Shown: piece after piece, positions 1 through 6,221 of the stretch
Layout: each line of letters opens with the position of its first letter
Numbering within the stretch: position 1 is the stretch's first letter
Assembly (NCBI GenBank): GCA_031296345.1
Contig: JARLFW010000067.1
Span: 1-11,287 of the forward strand
DNA from: Nitrosotalea sp.
GTDB lineage: Archaea > Thermoproteota > Nitrososphaeria > Nitrososphaerales > Nitrosopumilaceae
Length of the DNA: 11,287 nt
Reading direction: 5' to 3'
Program-made: the position numbers and the translations under genes
Notes under the pieces: model-generated
Databases searched by the model: none
Told to the model about the DNA's origin: nothing
Seen by the model: only the letters and a program-made list of their open reading frames with translations

Positions 1-236
1 ACTGTTGCAGTGAGTGTAACCTGACTTCCAGATTGTACAGTATTTTGATTTGTCACAACTGAAAGTGATGTATTGTCTACCACACTTGTCGTGTTACCAC
101 TTGCCATTACTTGAGAAATAATTAAGCCATTTGAAAATAATGAAGAAATCATAACGACAGCAAATAGACCTATTGTGAGAATGTTTTTTATACTTCGTTT
201 GTTATTTGATGCTAGTAGATTGAAATTATTTTTCAT
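1..236 (-). CDS. Exported surface protein with Ig-like domain, N-terminal fragment (cut by window edge)
   Basis: The minus strand is open from an ATG at 236 to the window edge, giving 78 residues. Residues 1-18 are polar with Lys/Arg (including NKRS and IKN), residues 19-43 form a hydrophobic segment (ILTIGLFAVVMISSLF...), and VMA-SGN around residue 45 fits a signal-peptidase site. After it the chain becomes Thr/Ser/Val/Asn-rich, and residues 57-78 (SLSVVTNQNTVQSGSQVTLT, then AT) resemble the first strands of a bacterial-Ig or adhesin-type beta-sandwich repeat. I infer a secreted or cell-surface protein, probably large and repetitive, as is common in thaumarchaea. Its exact function cannot be told from this fragment. 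The start is supported by a TATA-like element at about 254-263 on the same strand, spaced for a leaderless mRNA. No Shine-Dalgarno sequence is seen. Confidence 0.75.
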   Translation of the reverse strand, partial: MKNNFNLLASNNKRSIKNILTIGLFAVVMISSLFSNGLIISQVMASGNTTSVVDNTSLSVVTNQNTVQSGSQVTLTAT

Positions 237-253
237 GAAACTGCATGAAAAAT

Positions 254-263
254 ATGATTTATG
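254..263 (-). promoter_or_regulatory. TATA-like box of the surface-protein gene
   Basis: On the minus strand this reads roughly CCATAAATCA, centred about 22-25 nt upstream of the ATG at 236. That spacing is what an archaeal leaderless transcript needs. It is assigned by spacing and composition only. Confidence 0.4.
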
Positions 264-279
264 GTTATAATTACTTGCG

Positions 280-312
280 GAACCTTGTTCACTAACAATG
301 TTTAACAAGTTC
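280..312. repeat. Inverted repeat upstream of the surface-protein gene
   Basis: GAAC-CTTGTT (280-289) pairs with AACAAGTTC (304-312) with one bulged C. The 14-nt centre (290-303) itself holds AAC-AAT-GTT. The repeat lies just upstream of the minus-strand TATA-like box, where an operator could sit. It could also form a hairpin in RNA. No T-tract follows directly, so a terminator is less likely. Confidence 0.45.
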
Positions 313-320
313 TATAATTC
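310..320 (+). promoter_or_regulatory. Possible TATA box for an intergenic transcript
   Basis: TTCTATAATTC is centred near 316 on the plus strand. An archaeal start site about 26 nt downstream would fall at 341-343, exactly where the structured element at 341-443 begins. No coding region starts there, so if the promoter is real it drives a non-coding RNA or a long leader for the gene starting at 582. Confidence 0.3.
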
Positions 321-340
321 AAACTAAATAACTTCTAGAT

Positions 341-443
341 GTGGGGGATATTTTTGGATACTAATGTATGGTCAAGAAACATTATCGCCAAATCCCCAAA
401 AATCTCGTTAGATAAAAAAAAGCCTTACAGTAGAATCCCCCAC
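341..443 (+). other. Potentially structured intergenic element (candidate ncRNA or leader)
   Basis: Two nested helices can be drawn. GTGGGGGAT (341-349) pairs perfectly with ATCCCCCAC (435-443). Directly inside it, TTTTTGG (351-357) pairs with CCAAAAA (396-402). The inner loop offers smaller pairings: ATAC/GTAT within 358-369, or AATGT (363-367) with ACATT (379-383). The G- and C-runs are conspicuous in an AT-rich intergenic region, and a TATA-like box sits at the correct distance upstream. There is no open reading frame of note and no tRNA or known RNA family that I recognise. The strand is assigned only from that TATA box. Opposing evidence: no T-tract follows 443 on the plus strand. Confidence 0.35.
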
Positions 444-495
444 AAAGATATTCCAGTCGTAATAGCTAGAATAGTCACTTAAAGAGACAAAATAA

Positions 496-507
496 GTCCA
501 TTTGGAC
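496..507. promoter_or_regulatory. Short palindrome, possible operator of the aminotransferase gene
   Basis: GTCCA-TT-TGGAC is a perfect 5+2+5 inverted repeat about 30 bp upstream of the TATA box at 539-548. This is a usual place for an archaeal activator or repressor to bind. It is short enough to occur by chance. The rest of 444-535 shows nothing I can assign. Confidence 0.3.
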
Positions 508-538
508 CCCAAAAGACTGTCAATATTTACGAACTTTA

Positions 539-548
539 ATTATAAATA
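539..548 (+). promoter_or_regulatory. TATA box of the aminotransferase gene
   Basis: ATTATAAATA is a strong archaeal TATA match centred near 543, predicting transcription from about 569. That start lies downstream of the GTG at 552 and just before a GGAG at 571-574. It therefore argues that translation begins at the TTG at 582. Confidence 0.6.
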
Positions 549-581
549 GCGGTGAACTTTCTCAAAAGTTGGAGAATTTAT

Positions 582-1724
582 TTGGAATATTTAGTAATGC
601 TACCTGGACCAACAAATGTTCCAGAAAGAGTAACACGCGCAATGTTTACTCACATGATAAATCACAGAAGTAAAGATTTTGTAAAATTATACGTAGATAT
701 AATTGAAAAGAGTCAGAAAATCTTTGATACAACAAGTGATGTCGTAGCTCTTAGCGCATCTGGTACAGGAGCCGTTGAAGCATCTGTTGTAAACATGATT
801 AAGAAAGGTGATAAGGTAATAATTCCAGTTAACGGTGAATTTAGCAATAGACTTTCAACAATGCTTGAATGGGCTGGTGCAAATGTTATTCGTCTTACAA
901 CGCCATTTGGACAAAATGCAAGTTTTGACCAAGTAAAAGAAGCATTTGACAACAATAAGGATGTAAAAGCATTCTATGTTGTTTGGAATGAAACTTCTAC
1001 TGGTACAATGGTAAAGTATCTTGATAAAGTAAAAGATCTTACTGCAAGAAATGATTCTTTCTATGTAGTAGATGGAGTCTCAATACTTGGCGGAGAAGAA
1101 TTCCATATGGACAAATGGGGAGTAGATGTTTGTGTAACAGGTGCACAAAAAGCACTTGCCGCTCCTCCAGGAATTTCACCAATTGCAGTTAGCCAAAAAG
1201 CAAAGAAGCACATGATTGCAAATCCTCCACCAACATTCTACTTTAACATGGCAAGATACTTCAAGTATTATGATGATAGTAAAGAGACACCATTTACTCC
1301 TGCTATTCCATTACTGTATGCATACAGAGAGGCACTTGATATTATTCTCGAAGAAGGAATTGAGAACAGAATCAGAAGGCACAGAATTTGTTCACAAGCA
1401 CTTTACAGTGGACTGAGTGCAATGGGATTGTCTCCATTTGCTAAAGAAGATGCTCGTTCTACAGTTGTAATTGCACTAAATTATCTTGAAGGACTTGATG
1501 ACAAGACATTCAGAGGAACACTTTCTGAAAAATTCAGAGTTCTTGTTGCAGGTGGATTTGGTGAACTCAAAGGTAAAGTATTCAGAGTTGGATGCATGGG
1601 CGAAGTCCACAAATACCATGTCATGAGAACAATCTCTTCAATAGCATCTACACTTGAAATGATGGGACACAAGACAAATCCAGAAGCACTCAAAGTTGCT
1701 GAAGACAAACTAAAGTCATTATAA
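582..1724 (+). CDS. Class V PLP-dependent aminotransferase (alanine/serine-glyoxylate or serine-pyruvate type)
   Basis: This 380-residue protein belongs to the alanine-glyoxylate/serine-pyruvate aminotransferase family, cytosolic fold-type I PLP enzymes that move an amino group from Ala or Ser to glyoxylate or pyruvate. Seen in the sequence: the N-terminal MLPGPTNVP motif, INHRS at about residues 26-30, the PLP-phosphate loop SGTGAVEA at 60-67, the cofactor Asp in VVDGVS (D164) and the Schiff-base lysine in TGAQKAL (K190). Length is normal for the family. I chose the TTG at 582, which gives MEYLVMLPGP. It has GGAG 8 nt upstream (571-574), and the in-frame GTG at 552 lies upstream of the transcription start predicted from the TATA box. 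ATG 597 is another option. The substrate pair cannot be fixed from sequence; a role in glycine/serine-glyoxylate metabolism is inferred. Confidence 0.9.
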   Translation: MEYLVMLPGPTNVPERVTRAMFTHMINHRSKDFVKLYVDIIEKSQKIFDTTSDVVALSASGTGAVEASVVNMIKKGDKVIIPVNGEFSNRLSTMLEWAGANVIRLTTPFGQNASFDQVKEAFDNNKDVKAFYVVWNETSTGTMVKYLDKVKDLTARNDSFYVVDGVSILGGEEFHMDKWGVDVCVTGAQKALAAPPGISPIAVSQKAKKHMIANPPPTFYFNMARYFKYYDDSKETPFTPAIPLLYAYREALDIILEEGIENRIRRHRICSQALYSGLSAMGLSPFAKEDARSTVVIALNYLEGLDDKTFRGTLSEKFRVLVAGGFGELKGKVFRVGCMGEVHKYHVMRTISSIASTLEMMGHKTNPEALKVAEDKLKSL

Positions 1725-1735
1725 TTTCGTGTTAA

Positions 1736-1747
1736 CTTAATATAAGG
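1736..1747 (+). promoter_or_regulatory. TATA box of the FKBP gene
   Basis: CTTAATATAAGG lies in the 43-nt gap between the two plus-strand genes, centred about 27 nt upstream of the TTG at 1768. The FKBP gene can thus be transcribed separately as a near-leaderless mRNA. An AAGGA at 1754-1758 could serve as ribosome binding site on a read-through transcript. Confidence 0.5.
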
Positions 1748-1767
1748 AAGTTAAAGGATCGATCACA

Positions 1768-2505
1768 TTGACTTTTCAAAAAGGCACCTTAGTTCTGGTA
1801 GATTATACAGCTAAGGTTAAAGATTCAAACGAGATCTTTGAGACAACACGCGAAGCTGATGCTAAATCAAATTCAACTTATGATGCAAATGTCAAGTATC
1901 AACCAAGACTCATTTCAGTAGGAGAGTCATGGGTTCTAAAAGGCCTTGATGATGCACTTGCTAATACTACAGTAGGAGACAAACTTTCAATCGAAGTTCC
2001 ACCAGAGAAAGGATTTGGAACAAGAGATCCAGCTAAAATTCGTATGATTCCAATTAGAAAACTTGGAGAAGACGCAGAAAAAGTTACAGTTGGAGATACC
2101 ATAGAACTTGATGAAAGAACAGGAATTGTAAGATTTATCGGTTCAGGAAGAGTCCAAGTCGATTTCAATCACAGATTTGCAGGAAAAACAATAATCTATG
2201 ATCTTAATGTAATCAAGTCACTAGATACAGATCAAGACAAGGTCATGGGATTACTCAAAAGAAGATTCCCAATTGAAGAATCAAAGATCAAGTTTGAGAT
2301 CAAGGGAACAGAACTTGATGTAAACATCCCAGAAGAAGCAATGATGATGGAAGGTCTTCAGATTGTCAAACGTGCAATCGCAAATGAGATATTCAAATTT
2401 GTAACAAAACTAGAGAAAGTCAACTTTATTGATTCATACAACAAGCCAAAACCTGCAGAACAAAAACCATCTGAAGCAAAGCCAGCTGAGCCAAAAGCAG
2501 CTTAG
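1768..2505 (+). CDS. FKBP-type peptidyl-prolyl cis-trans isomerase (long archaeal SlyD-like type)
   Basis: This 245-residue cytosolic prolyl isomerase and folding chaperone has no signal peptide. The FKBP core starts at KGTLVLVDY (5-13) and continues through GESWVLKGLDDAL (52-64) and GDKLSIEVPPEKGFG (70-84). An inserted IF (flap) domain spans about 86-132. The core closes with VDFNHRFAGKTIIYDL (131-146), the hallmark SlyD-family strand. A further domain of about 70 residues (150-222) matches the C-terminal extension of larger archaeal FKBPs. The last 20 or so residues are a flexible Lys/Pro/Ala/Glu tail with repeated KPAE/KPSE units. The TTG start at 1768 is preceded by AAGGA and a TATA box. 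The gene ends 2 nt before the convergent egsA stop codon, so their 3' UTRs must overlap. The IF domain suggests chaperone activity on nascent chains; that is a family inference. Confidence 0.92.
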   Translation: MTFQKGTLVLVDYTAKVKDSNEIFETTREADAKSNSTYDANVKYQPRLISVGESWVLKGLDDALANTTVGDKLSIEVPPEKGFGTRDPAKIRMIPIRKLGEDAEKVTVGDTIELDERTGIVRFIGSGRVQVDFNHRFAGKTIIYDLNVIKSLDTDQDKVMGLLKRRFPIEESKIKFEIKGTELDVNIPEEAMMMEGLQIVKRAIANEIFKFVTKLEKVNFIDSYNKPKPAEQKPSEAKPAEPKAA

Positions 2506-2507
2506 AA

Positions 2508-3548
2508 CTATAGTACGCCAGTACTTTTTGCAATCTCTATAGCTTTTTCTTCATTCATCTTTATCTTACTAAGAACTGTATATCTTTCAGGTCTCAATGA
2601 TTGAGCAATTGTCAGTGCTCTTGCAAGAATCTTTGGTTCAAGTCCAATCTCTTTTGCTGTAGTTGGTGCTCCAACATTTTTTAGCATCTGGATTATTTTT
2701 TTCCAATCTTGACCTTGAATCTTTGCAATCAATATTGCACCAATGCCACACTTTTCTCCATGTAGACCAATTCCTGGCTTGATATGATCAACTGCATGAG
2801 AAAACAAGTGTTCTGCACCAGAGCATGGCCTACTACTTCCTGCAATGCAAGCAGCTACACCTGAACTAATCAATGCTTCAACAATCATTCTAACATCTGG
2901 ATTTTTTTTGAAATTTTTTGAATTATCGATAACTATCTTTGCACTCATCGATGCCAAATTTGCAGCATACGTTCCAAAATATTCTCCTACCTCATCTCTT
3001 GCAAGTTCCCAGTCTCGTACTGCAGTAACTTTGGCCATAAGATCACCACAACCACTAGCTAAGAGTCTTCTTGGAGCTTTCTTTAGAATTGCAATATCTA
3101 CAAAAACTCCAAGTGGTGCTGTTGCAATTATAGAATATGGTTTGTCTCCACGCAAGGAAACAAAGGGACTTGCAATACCATCATGTGATGCAGAGGTTGG
3201 AATGCTTACAAATGGTTTCTTTAGGGTAAATGCAATCATTTTTGCAATGTCAACAGACCTGCCTCCACCAATTCCTATAATCAAATCACTTTTGTCTTTC
3301 TTTATATCGGCAAGTGTTTTTTCTGCAGCTTCAACATCATTACTGATACTACGATGCCACACAAATTTGATCTTTGAATCTGAAAGTGAAGTTGAAATCT
3401 TCTTATCTGTTATTTTTCTTACCTTGTCACCTGAAACTAGAGAAACCTTCTTTGGATTTGATAGGCCTACAAGAAAATTTCCTACGTCTGAAATGTTATT
3501 CTCACCTATGAGAATCTTTCTTGGTAGCTCCATTATATGAGAAGCCAT
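2508..3548 (-). CDS. egsA: sn-glycerol-1-phosphate dehydrogenase
   Basis: This enzyme reduces dihydroxyacetone phosphate to sn-glycerol 1-phosphate with NAD(P)H, setting the stereochemistry of archaeal membrane lipids. It is a cytosolic, Zn-dependent member of the iron-containing alcohol dehydrogenase/glycerol dehydrogenase superfamily. Its 346 residues match the family length. Visible motifs: the dinucleotide loop IGIGGGRSVDIAK (91-103), PTSASHDGIASP (117-128), and probable Zn ligands D169 in GCGDLMAK, H247 in AEHLFSH and H263 in GLHGEKCG. The ATG at 3548 is chosen because a minus-strand TATA box (3569-3577) sits 25 nt upstream, as in a leaderless mRNA. A GTG at 3557 and an ATG at 3533 also lie in frame. 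Its stop codon is 2 nt from that of the convergent FKBP gene. Confidence 0.95.
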   Translation of the reverse strand: MASHIMELPRKILIGENNISDVGNFLVGLSNPKKVSLVSGDKVRKITDKKISTSLSDSKIKFVWHRSISNDVEAAEKTLADIKKDKSDLIIGIGGGRSVDIAKMIAFTLKKPFVSIPTSASHDGIASPFVSLRGDKPYSIIATAPLGVFVDIAILKKAPRRLLASGCGDLMAKVTAVRDWELARDEVGEYFGTYAANLASMSAKIVIDNSKNFKKNPDVRMIVEALISSGVAACIAGSSRPCSGAEHLFSHAVDHIKPGIGLHGEKCGIGAILIAKIQGQDWKKIIQMLKNVGAPTTAKEIGLEPKILARALTIAQSLRPERYTVLSKIKMNEEKAIEIAKSTGVL

Positions 3549-3568
3549 GGTTTTCACTTGAAACTTGG

Positions 3569-3577
3569 TTATTTATC
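3569..3577 (-). promoter_or_regulatory. TATA box of egsA
   Basis: The minus strand reads GATAAATAA, centred about 25 nt upstream of the ATG at 3548. This predicts that transcription starts at or within a base or two of the start codon. Confidence 0.5.
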
Positions 3578-3591
3578 GATATAGATGATCC

Positions 3592-3604
3592 AAAGTTATT
3601 TAAG
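3592..3604 (+). promoter_or_regulatory. TATA box of the psmB-aCPSF1 unit
   Basis: AAAGTTATTTAAG is centred near 3600 and predicts transcription from about 3626. That leaves a leader of roughly 24 nt containing AGGAG. Together with the egsA box it forms a compact back-to-back promoter pair in about 100 bp. Confidence 0.5.
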
Positions 3605-3636
3605 CGGGTTAATTCCAAACTGCAGTATCTCAAGTT

Positions 3637-3641
3637 AGGAG
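3637..3641 (+). promoter_or_regulatory. Shine-Dalgarno site fixing the psmB start
   Basis: AGGAG lies 8 nt before the TTG at 3650. It is the clearest ribosome binding site in the window. It decides in favour of a start that gives a 12-residue propeptide rather than a long N-terminal extension reaching back over egsA. Confidence 0.65.
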
Positions 3642-3649
3642 TAAATTAT

Positions 3650-4282
3650 TTGTCAGACTATATCGAACAACACACATACCACGGAACAACTACAGTTGGA
3701 ATACACTGTACCGACGGAGTAGTTTTATGCGCAGATATGAGAGCAAGCGCAGGATATTTTATAGCAAATAACAATACCATGAAGATCCAAAAGATCGATA
3801 ACCATGCAGGAATGACAATTGCGGGTGGTGTTGCAGATGCACAAAATGTTACTGACATGTTACGATATCATTCAAACATTCACAGAATAGAAAAACAAGA
3901 AGTTCTACCAATCAAATCAATTGCAAGACTTGCATCACTGATCTTCTTCCAAAATAGATACTATCCATTTATTGCTGATATTCTCGTTGGAGGATACGAC
4001 AAACAGGGTCCAGCACTTTACAACATCGATATGTTTGGATCACTTGATAAGAAAACATTCGTAACGACTGGAAGTGGGTCTCCAGTAGCATACGGTCTCT
4101 TGGAAAATGAGTACCGTGATGGCCTAACAGTAGAAGAGGGAAAAATAATTGCCCTAAGAGCGGTAAAAGCTGCAATCACAAGAAACATTGGAACAGGTGA
4201 CGGAATTAATGTTGCAGTAATCGACAAGCAAGGATACCGACTCTTAACAAAAGACCAGAAGAAGGCCATAATTACGCTTTAG
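3650..4282 (+). CDS. psmB: 20S proteasome beta subunit
   Basis: This 210-residue precursor forms the inner, proteolytic ring of the archaeal 20S proteasome. The propeptide MSDYIEQHTYHG is followed by TTTVG, so autocleavage at Gly-Thr would expose the catalytic Thr1. In mature numbering D17 and R19 (CADMRAS) and K33 (TMKIQK) are present, as is the GSGSP loop at 129-133. However, the stretch normally reading RDxxSG is RNIGTG here (166-171). The usual Asp166 is therefore Asn and the usual Ser169 is Thr, which may lower activity or reflect a lineage variant. Archaea of this group commonly carry more than one beta subunit. The TTG start is set by AGGAG at 3637-3641. The gene ends 7 nt before aCPSF1 and is probably co-transcribed with it, a pairing I recall from other archaeal genomes. 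Confidence 0.95.
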   Translation: MSDYIEQHTYHGTTTVGIHCTDGVVLCADMRASAGYFIANNNTMKIQKIDNHAGMTIAGGVADAQNVTDMLRYHSNIHRIEKQEVLPIKSIARLASLIFFQNRYYPFIADILVGGYDKQGPALYNIDMFGSLDKKTFVTTGSGSPVAYGLLENEYRDGLTVEEGKIIALRAVKAAITRNIGTGDGINVAVIDKQGYRLLTKDQKKAIITL

Positions 4283-4289
4283 TGATTTA

Positions 4290-6221
4290 ATGCAAAGAAA
4301 ACAAGCACAACGTGAACTATCTCCAGCCCAAAACATAATGGCAACAATACTGCAAAGTATACCAAAAGAAGCTGATGTAACCAAGATAGATTATGAGGGA
4401 CCAAGGATTGCAATCTATACAAAGAATCCAAAATATCTGATGGAACATAACGAAGTAATCTCTAACATGGTAAATGTTATCAAAAAAAGAATTGTAGTTA
4501 GAACCGAGGAATCAATCCGAAAAAATGAGGAAGAATCAAGACAGATTCTAACTCAAATGCTTCCAAAAGAAGCAGAACTTGGTGGGACTTTCTTTGATAC
4601 TGCAACAGGTGAGATGACAGTTGACGTTAAGCGTCCATGGCTTCTTAACAATCCTGAAGTCTTTAACATGCCAGAGATTGTATCAAAGACTGGCTGGAGA
4701 GTACGAATTAGAAAGGCAACTGCAAGTCAATCTTCTACAATTCAAACTATCAATTATAATCTAAAAATTTCTTCAACTGAGAGAAGCAAACACCTCAGAC
4801 AGGTAGGTGAACAAATATTCCGACCAAAACTCTCTGAAGATGCCGAAGTCTCACTTATGACATTGGGAGGCTTTAGCCAAGTAGGAAGATCCTGTATGTT
4901 GCTTACCACTCATGAAAGCAAGATCCTAATTGACTGTGGAATCAACCCTGGTGCAAGAAATCCAATAGATGCATATCCAAGACTTGATTGGCCAAACATA
5001 ACACTTGACGAACTTGATGCCGTAGTAATCAGCCATGCTCACCTAGACCACACAGGATTTCTGCCAGTTTTGTTCAAGTATGGCTACAAGGGTCCTGTCT
5101 ATTGTACAGAGCCAACCCTGCCTATGATGAACCTAATTCAGCTTGATGCAATAAAAGTTGCAGCGGCACAAGGTAGAGTTCCGCTATATTCTGAGCGTGA
5201 TGTCAAGCAAGTCATGAAGCAGACTATACCGTTATCATATGGAACTGTAACTGACATCTCACCTGATATCAAACTAGTATTCTCAAATGCAGGACACATT
5301 TTGGGTTCTGCAAGCTGCCACTTCCATATAGGAAACGGTAATCACAACTTTGTCTATACGGGAGATCTAAAATATGGAAAATCTATGCTATTTGAGAGTG
5401 CTTCTTGGAACTTTCCAAGAGTAGAAACCTTGCTAATTGAGAGTACTTATGGTGCAAAAGAAGACATCCAATCAACAAGAGAAGAAGTAGAAGCCGCATT
5501 TATCAAATCAGTAAATGAGACATTACGAAATGGCGGAAAGGTGCTTATTCCAATTCCTGCAGTAGGCCGTGCACAAGAACTATTGATGGTAATCGATCAA
5601 TACATGAAACAAGGACAACTAATGGAAGCTCCTGTATTTACAGAAGGAATGATCTCAGAGGCAACTGCAATTCACGAGTCTTATCCAGAGTATCTTGCAC
5701 GAGAACTTCGACAAAAGATCCTTGAGACTGATGATAATCCATTTGATTCTGAATATTTTACAAACATTGAGCATTCTGACGCAAGAGAAGAACCATTACG
5801 TGAAGGACCATCTATAATCTTGGCAACATCTGGTATGTTAGAAGGTGGACCAGTGCTTGAATACTTTAAAAATATTGCACCAATCCAGAAAAACAAGATC
5901 TTGTTTGTATCATACCAAGTAAATGGAACTATGGGAAGAAGAGTTCTTGATGGCTCGAGACAAGTCTCTGTTGTTGGAAAAGATGGAAAAATTGAAGTAA
6001 TCAATATCAACTGTTCAACTGAAAAACTTGATGGATTTAGTGGTCATAGTGATTATAACCAATTAATGTCATATATTCACCGACTCAGACCAAAACTTAG
6101 AAGAGTAATTGTAAATCACGGTGAGCGACGCAAGTGTGAAAACTTGGCAAGCTCAGTACACAGAATGTTTAGAATCGCAACAACCTGTCCACAAGTACAA
6201 GAAGGAATTAGACTACTTTAG
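4290..6221 (+). CDS. fttA: aCPSF1/FttA: KH-metallo-beta-lactamase-beta-CASP ribonuclease, transcription termination factor
   Basis: This 643-residue protein is the archaeal relative of the eukaryotic 3'-end endonuclease CPSF73. Known family role: endonuclease cleavage of nascent RNA at U-rich sites, with 5'-3' trimming, giving factor-dependent transcription termination. Residues 1 to about 155 form the archaeal KH-type RNA-binding region. The metallo-beta-lactamase core follows, with HAHLDH (249-254), GHILGS (335-340) and the Asp of YTGDLKY (D359). The beta-CASP part includes PIPAVGRAQELL (421-432) and ATSGMLEGG (512-520). The final ligand region has FSGHSD (583-588) and VNHGE (608-612). All expected metal ligands appear present, so it should be active. 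ATG 4290 follows psmB by 7 nt. Its last 9 nt overlap the 3' end of sepF on the other strand. Confidence 0.95.
   Translation: MQRKQAQRELSPAQNIMATILQSIPKEADVTKIDYEGPRIAIYTKNPKYLMEHNEVISNMVNVIKKRIVVRTEESIRKNEEESRQILTQMLPKEAELGGTFFDTATGEMTVDVKRPWLLNNPEVFNMPEIVSKTGWRVRIRKATASQSSTIQTINYNLKISSTERSKHLRQVGEQIFRPKLSEDAEVSLMTLGGFSQVGRSCMLLTTHESKILIDCGINPGARNPIDAYPRLDWPNITLDELDAVVISHAHLDHTGFLPVLFKYGYKGPVYCTEPTLPMMNLIQLDAIKVAAAQGRVPLYSERDVKQVMKQTIPLSYGTVTDISPDIKLVFSNAGHILGSASCHFHIGNGNHNFVYTGDLKYGKSMLFESASWNFPRVETLLIESTYGAKEDIQSTREEVEAAFIKSVNETLRNGGKVLIPIPAVGRAQELLMVIDQYMKQGQLMEAPVFTEGMISEATAIHESYPEYLARELRQKILETDDNPFDSEYFTNIEHSDAREEPLREGPSIILATSGMLEGGPVLEYFKNIAPIQKNKILFVSYQVNGTMGRRVLDGSRQVSVVGKDGKIEVININCSTEKLDGFSGHSDYNQLMSYIHRLRPKLRRVIVNHGERRKCENLASSVHRMFRIATTCPQVQEGIRLL

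Noticed and set aside
411..420. A-run (T-run on the minus strand) as a terminator
   Set aside because: No minus-strand gene ends nearby and the only visible minus gene starts downstream of it, so there is nothing clear for it to terminate.
2845..3540. 231-codon open frame on the plus strand
   Set aside because: It lies wholly antisense to egsA, whose motifs are unmistakable. The frame is open because of egsA codon bias, and its translation resembles no family.
3521..3649. N-terminal extension of psmB back to 3521
   Set aside because: It would overlap the egsA start and add 43 residues before the propeptide. AGGAG at 3637-3641 and the predicted promoter place the start at TTG 3650.
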